A stretch of 64,000 nt of DNA from Patiria pectinifera (lineage: Eukaryota; Echinodermata; Asteroidea; Valvatida; Asterinidae): NCBI GenBank assembly GCA_029964075.1, contig CM057149.1, positions 506,465 to 570,464 on the forward strand. The letters are read 5' to 3'. Below the pieces are notes generated by a model that was not told the DNA's origin, ran no database searches, and saw only the letters and a program-made list of their open reading frames with translations. Of the stretch, positions 1 through 10,953 are shown piece after piece (the stretch's first letter is position 1; each line of letters opens with the position of its first letter). The position numbers and the translations under genes are program-made.

Positions 1-716
1 GTTTCTAAAAAAATTATCATTGATTTAAATCTAAATAGTCGCGAATGATCCACATGATGACCACTGAGAAACGACCCTTCGACCGGCGACCGCGGACCAG
101 TAAGCTGACAACCGGAGTGACATAGCGCATAATGATAATCTAAAATGCGTATTAACACCCACTGCACTGCTCGCACCACGGAACACGTATTATAGGCAGG
201 TGGTCCGTGGGTCACACAGTTTCAGTCAGCGATATCACGCGAATCGGCCACGCACAAACTTTTTCCTCCATTCATATCAGCTAAATAATAATATAGACCA
301 GTTAAAATTCCTTGAAATCAGTGGCGCGCGTAGCCACAGCGGGGCGTGGGGGCCCCGGTCCCGCTCCACTTGGACATGCAGAATATTTATGATTCTGTGA
401 CGTGCCTGACTTGTGGTGACGTAAGAATAAATTAGCATAATGTTATCGCAGAGTTGTGATACTGGCGCTACCCGTTTTTACAGTAAGAAAAAGATGGCGA
501 CCACCAGTGGCACTAACCAGTGTGAGTGTGACTGAACTTTACTTCCCGTACCGGCTCAGACTCAGCTAGGGTATGTCATTGTTGATAAATTGGCACAATT
601 GCAGAATACCCCGCCACTCGATCTATGTGTTTATAGCTTCAAAATCTATCCACCTCGTAGCCGGCTACGAGGTCACGGTTGATTGACCTCAATAAACATT
701 CTCAGCTACTTGTACA

Positions 717-752
717 CTAGCGGGATGCCGCGCTTCGCGCGGCACCCGCTAG
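717..752. repeat. Perfect-type GC-rich hairpin with CTAG ends
   Basis: The arms CTAGCGGG and CCCGCTAG enclose GCCGCGC, a TTCG-type tip and GCGCGGC, with one unpaired position on each side. It folds into a very stable 36-nt stem-loop within otherwise AT-rich DNA. A second small palindrome (CCTCGTAG / CTACGAGG) lies about 40 bp upstream. The function is unknown. It could be the tip of a mobile-element terminus. Confidence 0.7.
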
Positions 753-1052
753 ATGGGTGGAGTTGACTGTTTCGTAATAATTACTGTATACAATGAAATC
801 TCGATAATTTAAACTCTAATAACTCCAAACAACTGTTAAATCAAATAAAGAATCAGACCCTCTGCTGCACGCGAGCCTATTTGGATTCGCCATCAGTGTC
901 GCCTAAGTTGTATTTGCGTGCACATAACGTTTCCTGCGGAGATTGTGCGAGGGTCCAGGACATATTGTCAATATAGGGGAAGGGGCTAGCTAGGGTGAAG
1001 GGTGCTAGTTGGAACGCCCAATTCCCGTAAAACCCGTCAACCATGTCACCAA

Positions 1053-1097
1053 TATTTCCGGGGATGGGGAGAAATATTTCCAGGGATGGGGAGAAAT
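1053..1097. repeat. Two-copy 22-bp tandem duplication
   Basis: A G-rich unit containing GGGATGGGGAGAAAT occurs twice head to tail with one substitution (CCGGG versus CCAGG). Confidence 0.75.
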
Positions 1098-3289
1098 GGT
1101 TTTTGTTATAGAGGGGAGATGGTGATATTGAAATCGCTGATATTGTGGAGGTTTATGTTTGTGCTGGGATTCATACCATTTAAATGTTGTTTTAAATTGC
1201 GCGCCGATTAGGAAGGTCTTGCTGTCAACAGTTGAATGAAATTAAGTATTTATTGCCGACCGATTGTCTCACGCGATGTCTCATTATATAAAGCTCATAA
1301 ATAATGTTGTGCTAGAATATTGTCCAGTCAATTTGAACATTGATTTTTCAAGGTGCCAAATCATTAAGGACGTATACACCAACTGTACAAATAGGTAATT
1401 TAGACGAAACGCGGTTTGATCTTGGCCTATACAAAATCGTATCCATCGTTCTCACTACAGAGGAGAGGAGGGGGCAGCCAGTGGGGGTGGGGGTTGGATA
1501 TTGTGTGGGCGTCGCCAGGATTTTTCTAGATGTCGCAAAAGATATTTTGGCCCAAAAAATTCCTGGTTTTCTCAACACATTCTCGATTTATCAGTTTTAG
1601 AGGGGGGCAGGGACATTTTGCACCCCCAACCCAAACCCATTAAATTCACACCACTATGACTTTGCGCCTCTTTTTATTATTGTTTTTTTTTTTTCTTTTC
1701 GGGAGGGGGGGGCCCTCCTCGCGACGCCCATGCCTATTTATGTTACACCTGTGAATGGTCACATATTATATTTCCGGGGAAGTGGGCAACAATTTATATT
1801 TGTTATGGTGAAGGGGGTGTTTCTTATTAAAGTAGAAGTTAATGTCATTATAGCAGTTGGTGTTTTTATTATGGTGGTGGGGTTGTACAGCAAAGTACTG
1901 TAACACGTTCATTTGCAGAAGAGAGTAAAACTAAAAGAAAGGACATATTCGAGCACTTCATAATTATGTCAAGCACCACATGTTAAATGTATTTATTACA
2001 AAACTGTGAAAATGAAATCAGGTATACAATCAGAATTTTTTCAGTAATAATGTATTTGCAGCATTCATTACTTTACAGGGTAGAACTTCGACAAAACTCA
2101 GGGGATATAATTGTTGTCAGTTTTCGGAGCAATTTTCGCAAGGGACGTCGGTCCAGGCTTGTTTACCATAGGCACAAACATTCCATGAAAGACTTTCAAG
2201 CAAGACGGCCAAAGGTTATTGTGCAATTGCATTTTTTTTTTGTTAAAAGCTGTAATCATAAATAATGACAGTGGCATTGTAAGTTACAGGACAACATTTT
2301 TTTAATGAGTGTTGGTGAAAACTCATGAGAAAGGAGGGGTATGCGAGTATGAATATTTTGTTGTGAAATTTTAAGAGTGATTATGTAACTCGGTAATCAA
2401 AGACATTGTTTTGTTATCAAATAAGTCTGCTTGGCCAGTAATTATCGGGTAATCATTCCATCATTATTCTTGGGTACAACTAAGCCAAGGATATAATTTA
2501 AAAGGATGGACATAAAACAGCAGAAAAGAGTGATTTTTTTTGCACTATTTCATGACTTCTAAAAATGAAATTATGGCTAGAAGGAAAATGTGTTTTGAAT
2601 GGGTAAAGAGAAAAACCAGGAATCTTGCAGTTGAACTGGAAAGAATAGGTGTGTCACGTCTTCGTCTTGAGTTGAGATTCTTGCTTTGGGAACTGGTTGA
2701 AGCATGCACTGGAGCATGCTTGGAGCATGGTTGGAGCTGGTCATGTGATGTGGGTGTCATCGAGATTCCTGTGTAAAGGAGTTAGAAAGAAAAGAATAAC
2801 GACTAAGGTGAAGAAAACTTGTAAACAAAAATACATCGGCTAACAATAGCTCTTTATCCTGCTTGGGTTCATGTCTGTTGTCGAGTCATTTGATTTTCTG
2901 CCAGAGTGTATTCTCTAATATCCACTATTCTAACTGTGTTGGTTTCAGGTTTTAGTCTTTGCCTGTATTTTTTGGTTTTTGGCCTGAGGTTTGAACTTGA
3001 TCACGTCTTTAATTTTGATATGAGGGTTTCTTTATTAAGTTGGTTATTGGTCTTTGATTTGCAGTAAATTAATTTTGTTTTGCCTATGACTTATGAGTAT
3101 GAAAGTCATTTCTGTTAAAGGAAGTTTTACGTATGATTTGCCGTGTTCTAAGATTAGCACAAAGATTTAGTGTGCATAATTTGTATGGAATGAATGTACA
3201 TTTCATGGCCTATATACAAATGCAGCAGTTTTTTTTCTAGCTAGTAGTAGGCCTATAGGCCTAGGCCTAAAACAAACTAAAGCAAAATC

Positions 3290-3420
3290 CAAAAATAAAC
3301 TACAAACAAAGCCCAATTGTGAAATCAAGAGTTGGCAAAGTTCTACAAACATGTTCGGGTACATGTTCCAAGTGAGGCCTGTATTTACGGAGGTCATGCA
3401 GTAAATTGGCAACATTAAGC
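3290..3420 (+). repeat. Diverged arm of the 479-bp foldback element
   Basis: The sequence matches the right arm of the element at 7793-8271: shared AATAAACTACAAAC, AAAGTTCTACA, TTTACGGAG and CAGTAAATTGGC blocks in the same order. Several indels separate them, so this is an older partial copy. Just upstream, 3248-3268 is a GGCCTA-rich stretch. Confidence 0.6.
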
Positions 3421-3476
3421 CTAGTAAGTTAACCCACGCCACGGCCAAACTCTCGATGTCCGAGGCCTCCCCCCGT

Positions 3477-3510
3477 ACGTACAACCCTCCCCGTACAACC
3501 CTCCCCGTAC
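3477..3510. repeat. Short tandem repeat, CCTCCCCGTACAAC unit
   Basis: The 14-bp unit is repeated two to three times between 3477 and 3510. Confidence 0.7.
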
Positions 3511-3689
3511 TCACAAACTGAAACTCACAGTCACACTTTTCACAAACAACAATGGTTCTCATTGCCAGTGGCGTTCGAAAGAATACCACTTTTCACAAAC
3601 AACAATACATATCATAAGTGAGACTTACCGTTCAAAGAGAAAACTGGAGCAAGGAACAGATATACATCAACCATGTCAACAACGCTGTG

Positions 3690-3945
3690 CTGAAGAAATG
3701 TGGGGCATGCAAGTTGCATGCGCTGCATGCTCAGCGCTCATAACGAACGTATACGTGGCACGTCAATTATCCGGCCCGTACGCAAGATGGCCGGCGAGGC
3801 CCAATGGGGAAGGGAATTATGGGAAATAGGGTGGAAAATAGCCGGGCCCCGTTCCGCTTCCCCCGTAGCCAACGCGCGCGATGAGGACGGGAAACCGGTC
3901 GGGAAAATGGCAGCGCCCTCCAAATTTTCGTTATTGTAGTATAGA
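3690..3945. promoter_or_regulatory. CpG-rich, promoter-like patch with YY1-type motifs
   Basis: This is a local GC- and CpG-rich island in AT-rich surroundings. It contains CAAGATGGCCGGC (3783 onward) and AAAATGGCAGCGCCC (3904 onward), both resembling the AAGATGGCGGC element found at animal TATA-less start sites. It also holds a GGGAATTATGGGAAAT string. No downstream exon can be tied to it, so a functional promoter is only an inference. A GC-rich repeat remnant is the alternative. Confidence 0.3.
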
Positions 3946-4158
3946 TGTTGTATGTGTACTGCCGTCATGCTCCATTGCACTCCCACTTCGTGACCGTGTA
4001 GCCGCCAACTAGTCCAAGTAACTTGGACCCAACTTATCGCCTTTTTTTAACATTTGGACATGGTCTGGATCACGTTTGTAAACACATGTGCATTTCGAAC
4101 GATAATAGGAGTCGGGAACTAGCGCAGCTTTTATGGCGGATACCAGTTCAAGCTGGTT

Positions 4159-4310
4159 CCTGATGTGCAGCGGTTCTGTGGGAAAAAGCTTATGTGGGAT
4201 GGACGTTTTTGTACTTAATTAGTGTTTTGTGTTGACAACAATTTTGCGGGCTTCTGAACCTATGAGGCTCCACGGGAGCCTCATACTCATAGTTCTAGGA
4301 GTACATCGAA
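4159..4310 (+). repeat. Partial arm of the 4650-5210 foldback element
   Basis: It repeats the right arm of that element: GTGCAGCGGTTCTGTG, GGACGTTTTTGTACTT, ATTTTGCGGGCTTCT, then a TGAGGCTCC hairpin and ATAGTTCTAGGAGTAC. The opposing arm is missing. Confidence 0.65.
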
Positions 4311-4341
4311 TGTACGCTGAGTATGAAGAAGAAATCGAGTC

Positions 4342-4576
4342 GTTCAAACATTAACAGGAGTCGGAAATTTAACGTGTTCAAGATCGCGAGGCATGCGAGG
4401 GGAGCCCTCAGAATTGAACGGGAAATTTCACTTTTCTTCCGGATCGTAAGTAATTTCAGTACAACCATCTTAATCATCGATGTCTACTTGTACCTCAGGT
4501 GGCATATCTAGTAATTTGGAGGCCGTTTTGAGGGTGAAATCTGATGTTTTTTGTTGGAAAATGTTGGTTTTTGGGA
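4342..4576 (-). repeat. Dispersed repeat, inverted relative to 10954-11138
   Basis: The reverse complement aligns block by block with 10954-11138: GTTCAAAC, TCGGAAATTTAACGTG, TTCATCCGGAT-like, ATCGATGTCTACTTG, CCTCAGGTGGCATAT and GAGGCCG. Both copies are diverged and non-coding. They are two fragments of one repeat family in opposite orientation. Confidence 0.65.
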
Positions 4577-4649
4577 CAGTGACAGGATGATGTTGTCCAG
4601 CTCGCACTATAAGCTTGGACCTTACTATCGCCAGACCATGTCCGAATGT

Positions 4650-5210
4650 ACTCCTAGAACTATAGATCAAGAAGCCTGCAAAATTGCCTGCAGCACAAAA
4701 CGCTAATAAAGTACAAAAACGTCCATCAAAATGCAGCCATTTCACACAGAACCGCTGCACAGTTTGCCCCTATACTCCATCATACTTTATCTCTTGACAT
4801 ACTCACGTTATCGGGGGGTACGGTACAAGCGAAATGATAGTATGTGCATGCGTACAAGTGCTTGTACCGTACCCCCCGCGGCGCGCTCCGAGCGAACCGA
4901 AAATCATCGCTGGATCATATGCGTGCACGTTTCAAGTGTCAGGTTGGCTCAGTGCGGAAAGGGCATATTTTTCATCATTTTGGCCTAAAAACCGACAGAA
5001 TCCACCTATGTTAGTTCCGCACAAGGTACGTGAGTATGTCAAGAGATAAAGTACGGAGTATAGGGGCAAACTGTGCAGCGGTTCTGTGTGAAATGGCTGC
5101 ATTTTGATGGACGTTTTTGTACTTTATTAGTGTTTTGTGCTGCAGGCAATTTTGCGGGCTTCTTGATCTATGAGGCTCCGCTCACGCGGAGCCTCATAGT
5201 TCTAGGAGTA
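4650..5210. mobile_element. Foldback element with ~160-bp inverted arms
   Basis: The arms 4650-4808 and 5028-5210 are near-perfect inverted copies, running from ACTCCTAGAACTAT to ACATACTCACG. The right arm carries an extra 27-bp hairpin (TGAGGCTCC / GGAGCCTCA) that the left arm lacks. The loop contains a second nested inverted repeat at 4813-4877 (GGGGGGTACGGTACAAGC with its complement). No coding capacity is present. It is a non-autonomous foldback or MITE-type element. Confidence 0.75.
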
Positions 5211-5239
5211 GTCCGAATGTTAAAGAGGCGATAAGTTTG

Positions 5240-5517
5240 GTCCAAGTTACACGGACTAGTCCTAGCCCCACTTAGCTCTTCTGAGTGGAGCGTTGAATTA
5301 CGGGTACCCCTCCATACAAACGCTCCACCGATTTGCCATACTTTGGTGACGGCGTCACAGTAGCATAGTGTACATACCCACGCGAGGACAAAAAGACCCC
5401 CCAAAAAACTGGTAAAGAGAATACAAATGAGAGATACAGTTACCCTGGATTGATCTACACATTCATGACATTCCATCAGACCCCTTATATTGTTCCCAAA
5501 CAGCGACAATTTTGGAC
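5240..5517 (-). repeat. Arm-type repeat, family of 6117-7586
   Basis: It is a copy, in the same orientation as 7322-7586 and opposite to 6117-6362, of a ~250-bp arm sequence. Landmarks are GTACCCCTCCATACAAACG, TTGCCATACTTTGGTGACGG, ATTCATGACATTCCATCAG and TGTTCCCAAACAGCG. A short terminal hairpin with CCTAGAACTATGAGGC follows at 5520-5570. Confidence 0.7.
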
Positions 5518-5890
5518 AATCCTAGAACTATGAGGCTCCACTACGTGGCGCCTCATAATTCTAGGAGTATCCCCACTAGTGTGGCCGCAGTATGCTGCGC
5601 TGAACCTCTGGCCACACACCGTGGTACTGCGCACTACTGAGGGCGTTTTCATAAAAATTCAGGGCAGTTTCTTACATATAGTCGTATTCTATGATGTCCC
5701 ATCTATCACTTCTGGGATGCTTAGGTGTAATGATGTTCAATTTTGGTAGTGGATATTTTGCCGGAGGTAACGCCGGCAAACTAACGTTTACTTAAGGGTT
5801 GCCGGCGGCAATCCATATCAACAGAGGGCGCTGTACTCTTTAAGATAGGGCTGAATTATAACATGTATTAAATTCCCACTAAAGTTGTGT

Positions 5891-5964
5891 AGCACAATCG
5901 GGGCAGTGGTTAAGCAATTGCTCTAGAAAGTGGGATGTCCCGAGTGCGAATCCTGATCTCCGCC
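5891..5964 (+). repeat. tRNA-Ser-like SINE head or tRNA pseudogene
   Basis: GCAGTGGTTAAGC resembles an A box (D arm) and GAGTGCGAATCCTGATC resembles a B box (T arm). CTAGAAA sits where a serine AGA anticodon loop would be. A degenerate variable arm follows it, then CCGCCA. The acceptor stem does not close (the 5' side does not pair with CTCCGCC), so this is not a functional tRNA. A T-rich tail follows, which fits a tRNA-derived SINE head on the + strand. Confidence 0.5.
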
Positions 5965-6116
5965 ACATTTTTAAGGTTTTTTTTCCCCATCCCCAAATAA
6001 TAAGAATATTCTTCTTTTATTATTTTAATATGTCTCAAACATTTTATTGCAGAGTATGACTTTTTCTTTTTCAGATTTGTGGCTCTGGAGGATTGTTTTT
6101 AAAGTTAAATAAAGTC

Positions 6117-7586
6117 CTGTTTTTCTTCAAAATTTTCGCTGTTTGGGAACAATGTAAGGGGTCTGATGGAATGTCATGAATGTGTAGATCAATCCGGGGT
6201 AACTGTATCTCTCATTTGTATTCTCTTTACCGGTTTTTTGGGGGGTCTTTTTGTCCTCGCGTGGGTAAGTGACTATGCTACTGTGAAGCCGTCACCAAAG
6301 TATGGCAAATCGGTGGAGCGTTTGTATGGAGGGGTACCCGTAATTCAACGCTCCACTCAGTAGAGCTACCCTAGTCCTAGCTCTACTGAGTGTAGCCCAG
6401 GTGGACTCCCTTTCCTCCCTACGTAACGGAGGGAGTCCAGGGTATGAAGTGCTCAAAACCGGGCGAAAAAATGTATGACCAATATTTTCAATATTTTTAC
6501 CTTGTTGGAGAAGCCAATTTTTACGTTGTAGTATTCTATGTGTCCTTACCTATTTGGCCGCTGGGTTCAGGAATTCCATTTGCGATGCTGACCGACCTTA
6601 ATCAGGAAAATAAACTCTAAAGCAACGTTAAACTTGTACGTGTTTTGTAGACTCTTTTCATCAGTTTCTCACCGCCGAGTCTATTCTAGTCGTACATGAC
6701 GTACGTCCGTGCAGCGTGTAGTCTGGTTCCCTAGACCTGACAATTATTCTCGGCGCTCATATCACGTCTGGTCTGGGAGCCAGACTATGCAGTGTGAATA
6801 TGCAGTGCGCACGCGCGATTTGCTTAGTAACCACCCTCATGCGCACGCGCACTTACTTGAAGGCACGGTCGCTAATCCAATGACCGAGCGTGTTTTCGCG
6901 CCAGTTACCAGAAACATGTTTCGGCTTTGGCCATTGGTTGAGCGTTTTCGTGACGCCGGTTGGCTGGAGTGACATCACTGTTCCAACCAAAACTAAACAA
7001 ATGAGGGCGCTAGCTTGCGTGCTTGCTTTCGTGCGCACGTACATGACGTACGACTCGGGAATAAAACTGATGAAAAGAGACTACAAACACGTACAAGTTT
7101 AACGTTGCTTTAGAGTTTATTTTCCTGATTAATGTCGGTCAGCATCACATATGGAATTCCTGAACCCCTGGATCAATAAAGGACACATAGAAAATGTAGG
7201 CGTGGAATAAGCTTCTGTTACGAGGTAAAACGTAACAAAAATCTGGTCCAAATTTTGGGTGGTCTTATGTAGAGAATTCTCATCCTGGACGTCAGTCGTA
7301 ATGCAATGAAGACTTCGTCCAACCTGGGCTATACTGAGTGTTGAATTATGGCATACCCCTCCATACAAATGCTCCACCGATTTGGCATACTTTGGTGACG
7401 GCTTCACAGTAGCATAGTCACATACCCACGCGAGGACCAACCCCCCCAAAAAAACCGGTAAAGAGAATACAAATGAGAGAGACAGTTACCCTGGATTGAT
7501 CTACACATGATTCATGACATTCCATCAGACCCCTTACAATACATTGTTCCCAAACAGCGAAAATTTTGAAGAAAAACAGCAAAATA
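6117..7586. mobile_element. Large foldback element with ~245-bp arms, host of a nested MITE
   Basis: The arms 6117-6362 and 7322-7586 are inverted copies (from CTGTTTTTCTTCAAAATTTT to the CTGAGTGT/AGTTGAATTA end). The loop holds a second inverted-repeat element at 6534-7192. Another single arm lies at 5240-5517. No coding capacity is visible. Confidence 0.65.
6534..7192. mobile_element. MITE-like inverted-repeat element (659 bp), nested
   Basis: The ends TTCTATGTGTCCTT and GGACACATAGAA, then GGGTTCAGGAATTCC and its complement, begin inverted arms of ~160-180 bp. The arms continue through AAACTCTAAAGCAACGTTAAA and TACATGACGTACG. The middle contains another stem (TCTGGTTCCC / GGGAGCCAGA). It lies inside the loop of the larger foldback element. 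Confidence 0.7.
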
Positions 7587-7792
7587 GTCTGAAAACTTAC
7601 AGCTCAATGTGTTTGCCGAGCTCAATCCTTGCACCGACTTGCCAAATGAGGGCGTCTGAAGTGACGTCACCGTCGTTGCTCGATCGAAGAAAAACAAGTC
7701 GCGCTTTATCAACGACTGTTTCGTGTAATAATACGTCCTTCGATCCGCGCCGTACGACCGTATGGGCTTTGAACACACGCAAGTATAAGGGC

Positions 7793-8271
7793 AGCCCCAT
7801 AAATGTGGCCAATTTACTGGACCACATGTGCCTCCGTACATAAAGGCCACACTTCCATCATGTACAAAAACATGTCGAACTTTGTCAAATTTTGATTTTC
7901 ACATTTAGGCTTAGTTTGTAGTTTATTTTTGCTTTAGAAGCATACTCACTGCTCACCCTCTTTATAGGCTAATCAGAAAGTGCTGCCTTTTTCAGATGTA
8001 TAATTTTCGTGAAATTTCATGTTGAAATTTTGATTCGCAAACGTGTGCAAACAAATCTGGAAATTTCACGAAAAAAGACATCTGTAAAAGGCAGCACTTT
8101 CTGATTAGCCTATAAAGAGGGTGAGTATGCTTCTAAAACAAAAATAAACTACAAACTAAGCCTAAATGTGAAAATCAAAATTTGACAAAGTTCTACATGT
8201 TTTTGTACATGGTGGAAGTGTGGCCTTTATTTACGGAGTTAGTCCAGTAAATTGGCCACATTTATGGGGCT
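7793..8271. mobile_element. MITE-like inverted-repeat element (479 bp)
   Basis: AGCCCCATAAATGTGGCC at the left and its exact complement at the right begin ~220-bp arms that meet near 8030. The arms include AAAGTGCTGCCTTTT, CCTCTTTATAGGCTAATCAG and AACTTTGTCAAATTTTGATT. Diverged relatives lie at 3290-3420 and 8446-8699. Confidence 0.8.
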
Positions 8272-8446
8272 AGTACATGTATAAGGGTTGATTCGATCCC
8301 GATGATGCAAAGAAAATGATGAAAACAGTTCCCTTTCTGTACCAAAGCTACAGCTTGAGTTTTAACGTGCACGCGGGTGAAGCATTGTTGGCATGACGTC
8401 AGAGTCTTTTGGTCTGAAAACCGACCACAGACACCGTCTATGTTTC
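8272..8446 (+). repeat. Direct partial copy of the interior of 8701-9850
   Basis: It shares GTATAAGGGTTGA, TCGATCCCGATG, AATGATGAAAACAGT, AGCTACAG, TTGAGTTTT and GACGTCAGAGTCTTTTGGTC with 8878-9050 in the same order. Confidence 0.65.
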
Positions 8447-8699
8447 GTGAAATTTCCAGATTCGTTTGCACACGTTTGCCTCTCAAAATTTCAAGATGAA
8501 ATTTCACAAAAATTATACATCTTAAAAAGGCAACACTTTTTGATTAGCCTATAAAGAGGGTGAGTATGCTTCTAAAGGAAAAATAAACTACAAACTAAGC
8601 CTAAATGTGAAAATCAAAATTTGACAAAGTTCTACATGTTTTTATACATGGTGGAAGTGTGGAGGTAGTCCAGTAAATTGGCCACATTTATGGGGCTAC
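8446..8699 (+). repeat. Partial, rearranged copy of the 479-bp foldback element
   Basis: The first ~80 bp corresponds to the centre of 7793-8271 in reversed orientation. The remainder corresponds to its right arm, ending in GGCCACATTTATGGGGCT. A ~20-bp deletion relative to the full copy removes GCCTTTATTTACGGAGT. Confidence 0.65.
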
Positions 8700-8700
8700 A

Positions 8701-9850
8701 CTAGAACCATCTATGGGTATTACGTACATGTACGTAATACCATAGGTAGGCATATCAATGCGAACTTGCTGTATATTCTACGAATAATATGGGAGTGAGT
8801 TTTGGAGCGGCCGCTGTATATTTGTACCCCCAGACTATGCCCAGTACTTCTTGACATACTCATGTTCTGTTCGCTTAAAGTGTAAGGGTTGAATCGATCC
8901 CGATGGTGCAAAAAAAATGATGAAAACAGTCCGCTTTTCCATACCGAAGCTACAGTTTGAGTTTTGACGTTTTAACATGCACACAAGTGCACACGAAGCG
9001 TTGTTGGCGTGACGTCAGAGTCTTTTGGTCTGGGAACCGACCACAGGCACCGTCTTACGTTGAATATCAATGTTTTACACACACCTTGGTAAATAACATG
9101 AATTTTCATCTTGAAAAACAATGCCGAAATTTTCAAAAGTTTGTATCTCCACTCTTTGTGAACCGATCGACCTGGAACACACACTACGTGAAAGCATGTC
9201 TTCGGATCTATTCGGAAATGTCACGATGAAGCTCTTCAGCCAATCAGAATGCCCGGTTTCCCTCCAGGAGATTTCACTCAGAAACCGAGTGCACACGAAG
9301 TGCCGCGAAAAGCGGTGCCGGGTCATGACCTTCAAGATCAGCACAAGAACGTGATCACGAAGGACGCTCACCGCGTTACTTTTGTCGCCATAAACCCAGA
9401 TCTACATCGAATTTGCAACAATTTTGCAACAAAGTACACAGGAAATACTCAGAATGAATGTCTCCAAATTTGAATATGATCAGTTGAGCACTTTTTTTGT
9501 TATGAATTTTCAAAGTTCATGTATGTAAGGACATTTGAGACTGTGTGCATGGTTCTGTGCGTGCGTGTGTTGAGGTTTTGGTCTCCTGTAATTTGACACT
9601 CTACTGAAGTGCCTATTTCCATCAATTTTTTGCATCATCAGAATCGATTCAACCCTTATACTTTAAGCAGACTGAACATGCTGAATGTGCGTATGTCAAG
9701 AAGTACTGGGCATAGTCTTGGGTTACAAATATACAGCGGCCGCTCCAAAACTCATTTCTATATTATACATAGAGTATACATATACAGCATGTTCGCATTG
9801 ATATGCCTGTCTATGGGTCTTACATGTAAGGCCCATACATGTAGTTCTAG
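8701..9850. mobile_element. Foldback element with ~225-bp arms (1150 bp)
   Basis: CTAGAACCATCTATGGGT at the left matches the complement of the right end (TGTAGTTCTAG). The arms share TAGGCATATCAATGCGAAC, TTTTGGAGCGGCCGCTGTAT, GACTATGCCCAGTACTTCTTGACATA-type blocks and AAAGTATAAGGGTTGAATCGAT. The left end contains a 24-bp palindrome around ACGTACATGTACGT. The interior (9050-9600) has short open frames but no protein that I recognise. Confidence 0.7.
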
Positions 9851-9870
9851 GGATATTGTCACCCTGTGCA

Positions 9871-10010
9871 CAAACCCTGGACTGGTCTGAAATGTCTTAA
9901 GTGTTTTCCTAGTAAAAACTTCAATATTTTCCCTGCTAAATTTGACTTTTTGACATCACTTTCTGATGGCTGACCGGTCACTGATGGGAAAAATTAGTGA
10001 TGGCCTTGCT
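9871..10010 (+). repeat. Copy of a short dispersed repeat also at 61447-61590 and 62290-62435
   Basis: CACCCTGTGCACAAACCCT, TAAGTGTTTTCCTAG, TCAATATTTTCCCTGCTAAAT and TGACTTTTTGACAT recur in the same order. The 62290-62435 copy is inverted. Confidence 0.7.
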
Positions 10011-10953
10011 ATTTGCTAATGACGATGCGTTTTCTAAATTATGTATTTTGTTTTTGACTATGGCAAATTCGTTGGCGATTGTGTAGTGTAGGGCCCCTGT
10101 TTTGTTTTGATCAAATTTATGTCAAAAATGTTTTTTATTGCTCAAAAATCACCTTTACAATTAAAGCAGACTTTTGTCAATTCTAATGACACCCGTTTTG
10201 CAATTTTGAACAGATTCTTGGAGTAGGAATCACGATTTTCCTGCGCAGTTTGTGCCTATCCTTGCTATTCAGCGCGCCGTGCGTGCTCACGGTACATCGC
10301 GCAGTCATCGCCATCTTTATTTTCGGGTTGCATGTTGTCGCAGCGCTGTCATCATAATTTAACCCCCAAAATTGGAAAGATAGTTACAACCAGATGCTGC
10401 CTTTTCTTCATATCTGGAACTGAGAAACATGTCAAATTTTGTTAGGAAATACTTCGAAAATGTTCTTAACTCTCCATAGACATTGTACATAACCGCCGAA
10501 GTAGCGTCAGTTTGCAACATTCTTTTCCCAATCCCTAAAAAAATCAAAACCCTGCCCTCTATCTTAGTCTGAGTAACTTGTACTCAACTTATCGCCTTTT
10601 TAACATTCAGATGTGGTCTGGCCATAGTAGGGTCCAAGCTTAACCGCTGCCATCGCTCGACACAATTCTGTACTTGACACAAAAACCCAGACTGGGACCG
10701 CGAATGCATGAAAATGTGCAAAATTACTACTGACGTTTTTTTACTCACCATTCAGCTAAATTAACGCCCACACAACACGTACATCAAAATGCTATAGTTA
10801 CAAGTATGTCGCCTGGGAACGTTGAGGAAGCTGTAGTGAGTAAAAAGCTTGCTCACTGTTTCTTTTTATTGAGCACCAACTTTTGCATGATATGGAAACC
10901 TTAAGTTTTGGGACTCTCATACACAGTATTGAGAGTCCCGAATTTTCGGACTA
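10011..10953. other. No recognisable gene; unassigned sequence
   Basis: No convincing exon is visible. The CpG-rich segment 10255-10345 contains the complement of AAGATGGC. At 10570-10640 there is a piece related to 4010-4070 (ACTTATCGCCTTTTT, AACATT, TGGTCTGG). Confidence 0.4.

Larger units (their letters stand above)
1..3180. other. No recognisable gene; low-complexity and unassigned sequence
   Basis: No reading frame here looks like a known protein, and I see no consistent splice-flanked exon. The stretch contains a GC-rich hairpin at 717-752, a short tandem duplication at 1053-1097, a T-rich and G-rich patch at 1675-1715 and AT-rich unassigned DNA. An AAGATGGCGACC string near 493 resembles a YY1-type core-promoter motif but stands alone. 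The frame at 2540-2776 (+) is open for 78 codons without similarity that I recognise. Confidence 0.5.

Noticed and set aside
1340-1600. 86-codon frame with a complementary frame on the other strand
   Set aside because: No recognisable domain and no conserved splice context; compatible with chance.
3203-3589. 128-codon minus-strand frame
   Set aside because: It overlaps a diverged foldback arm and a short tandem repeat and has no recognisable domain.
5891-5964. Functional tRNA-Ser gene
   Set aside because: The acceptor stem does not pair and the variable arm is degenerate.
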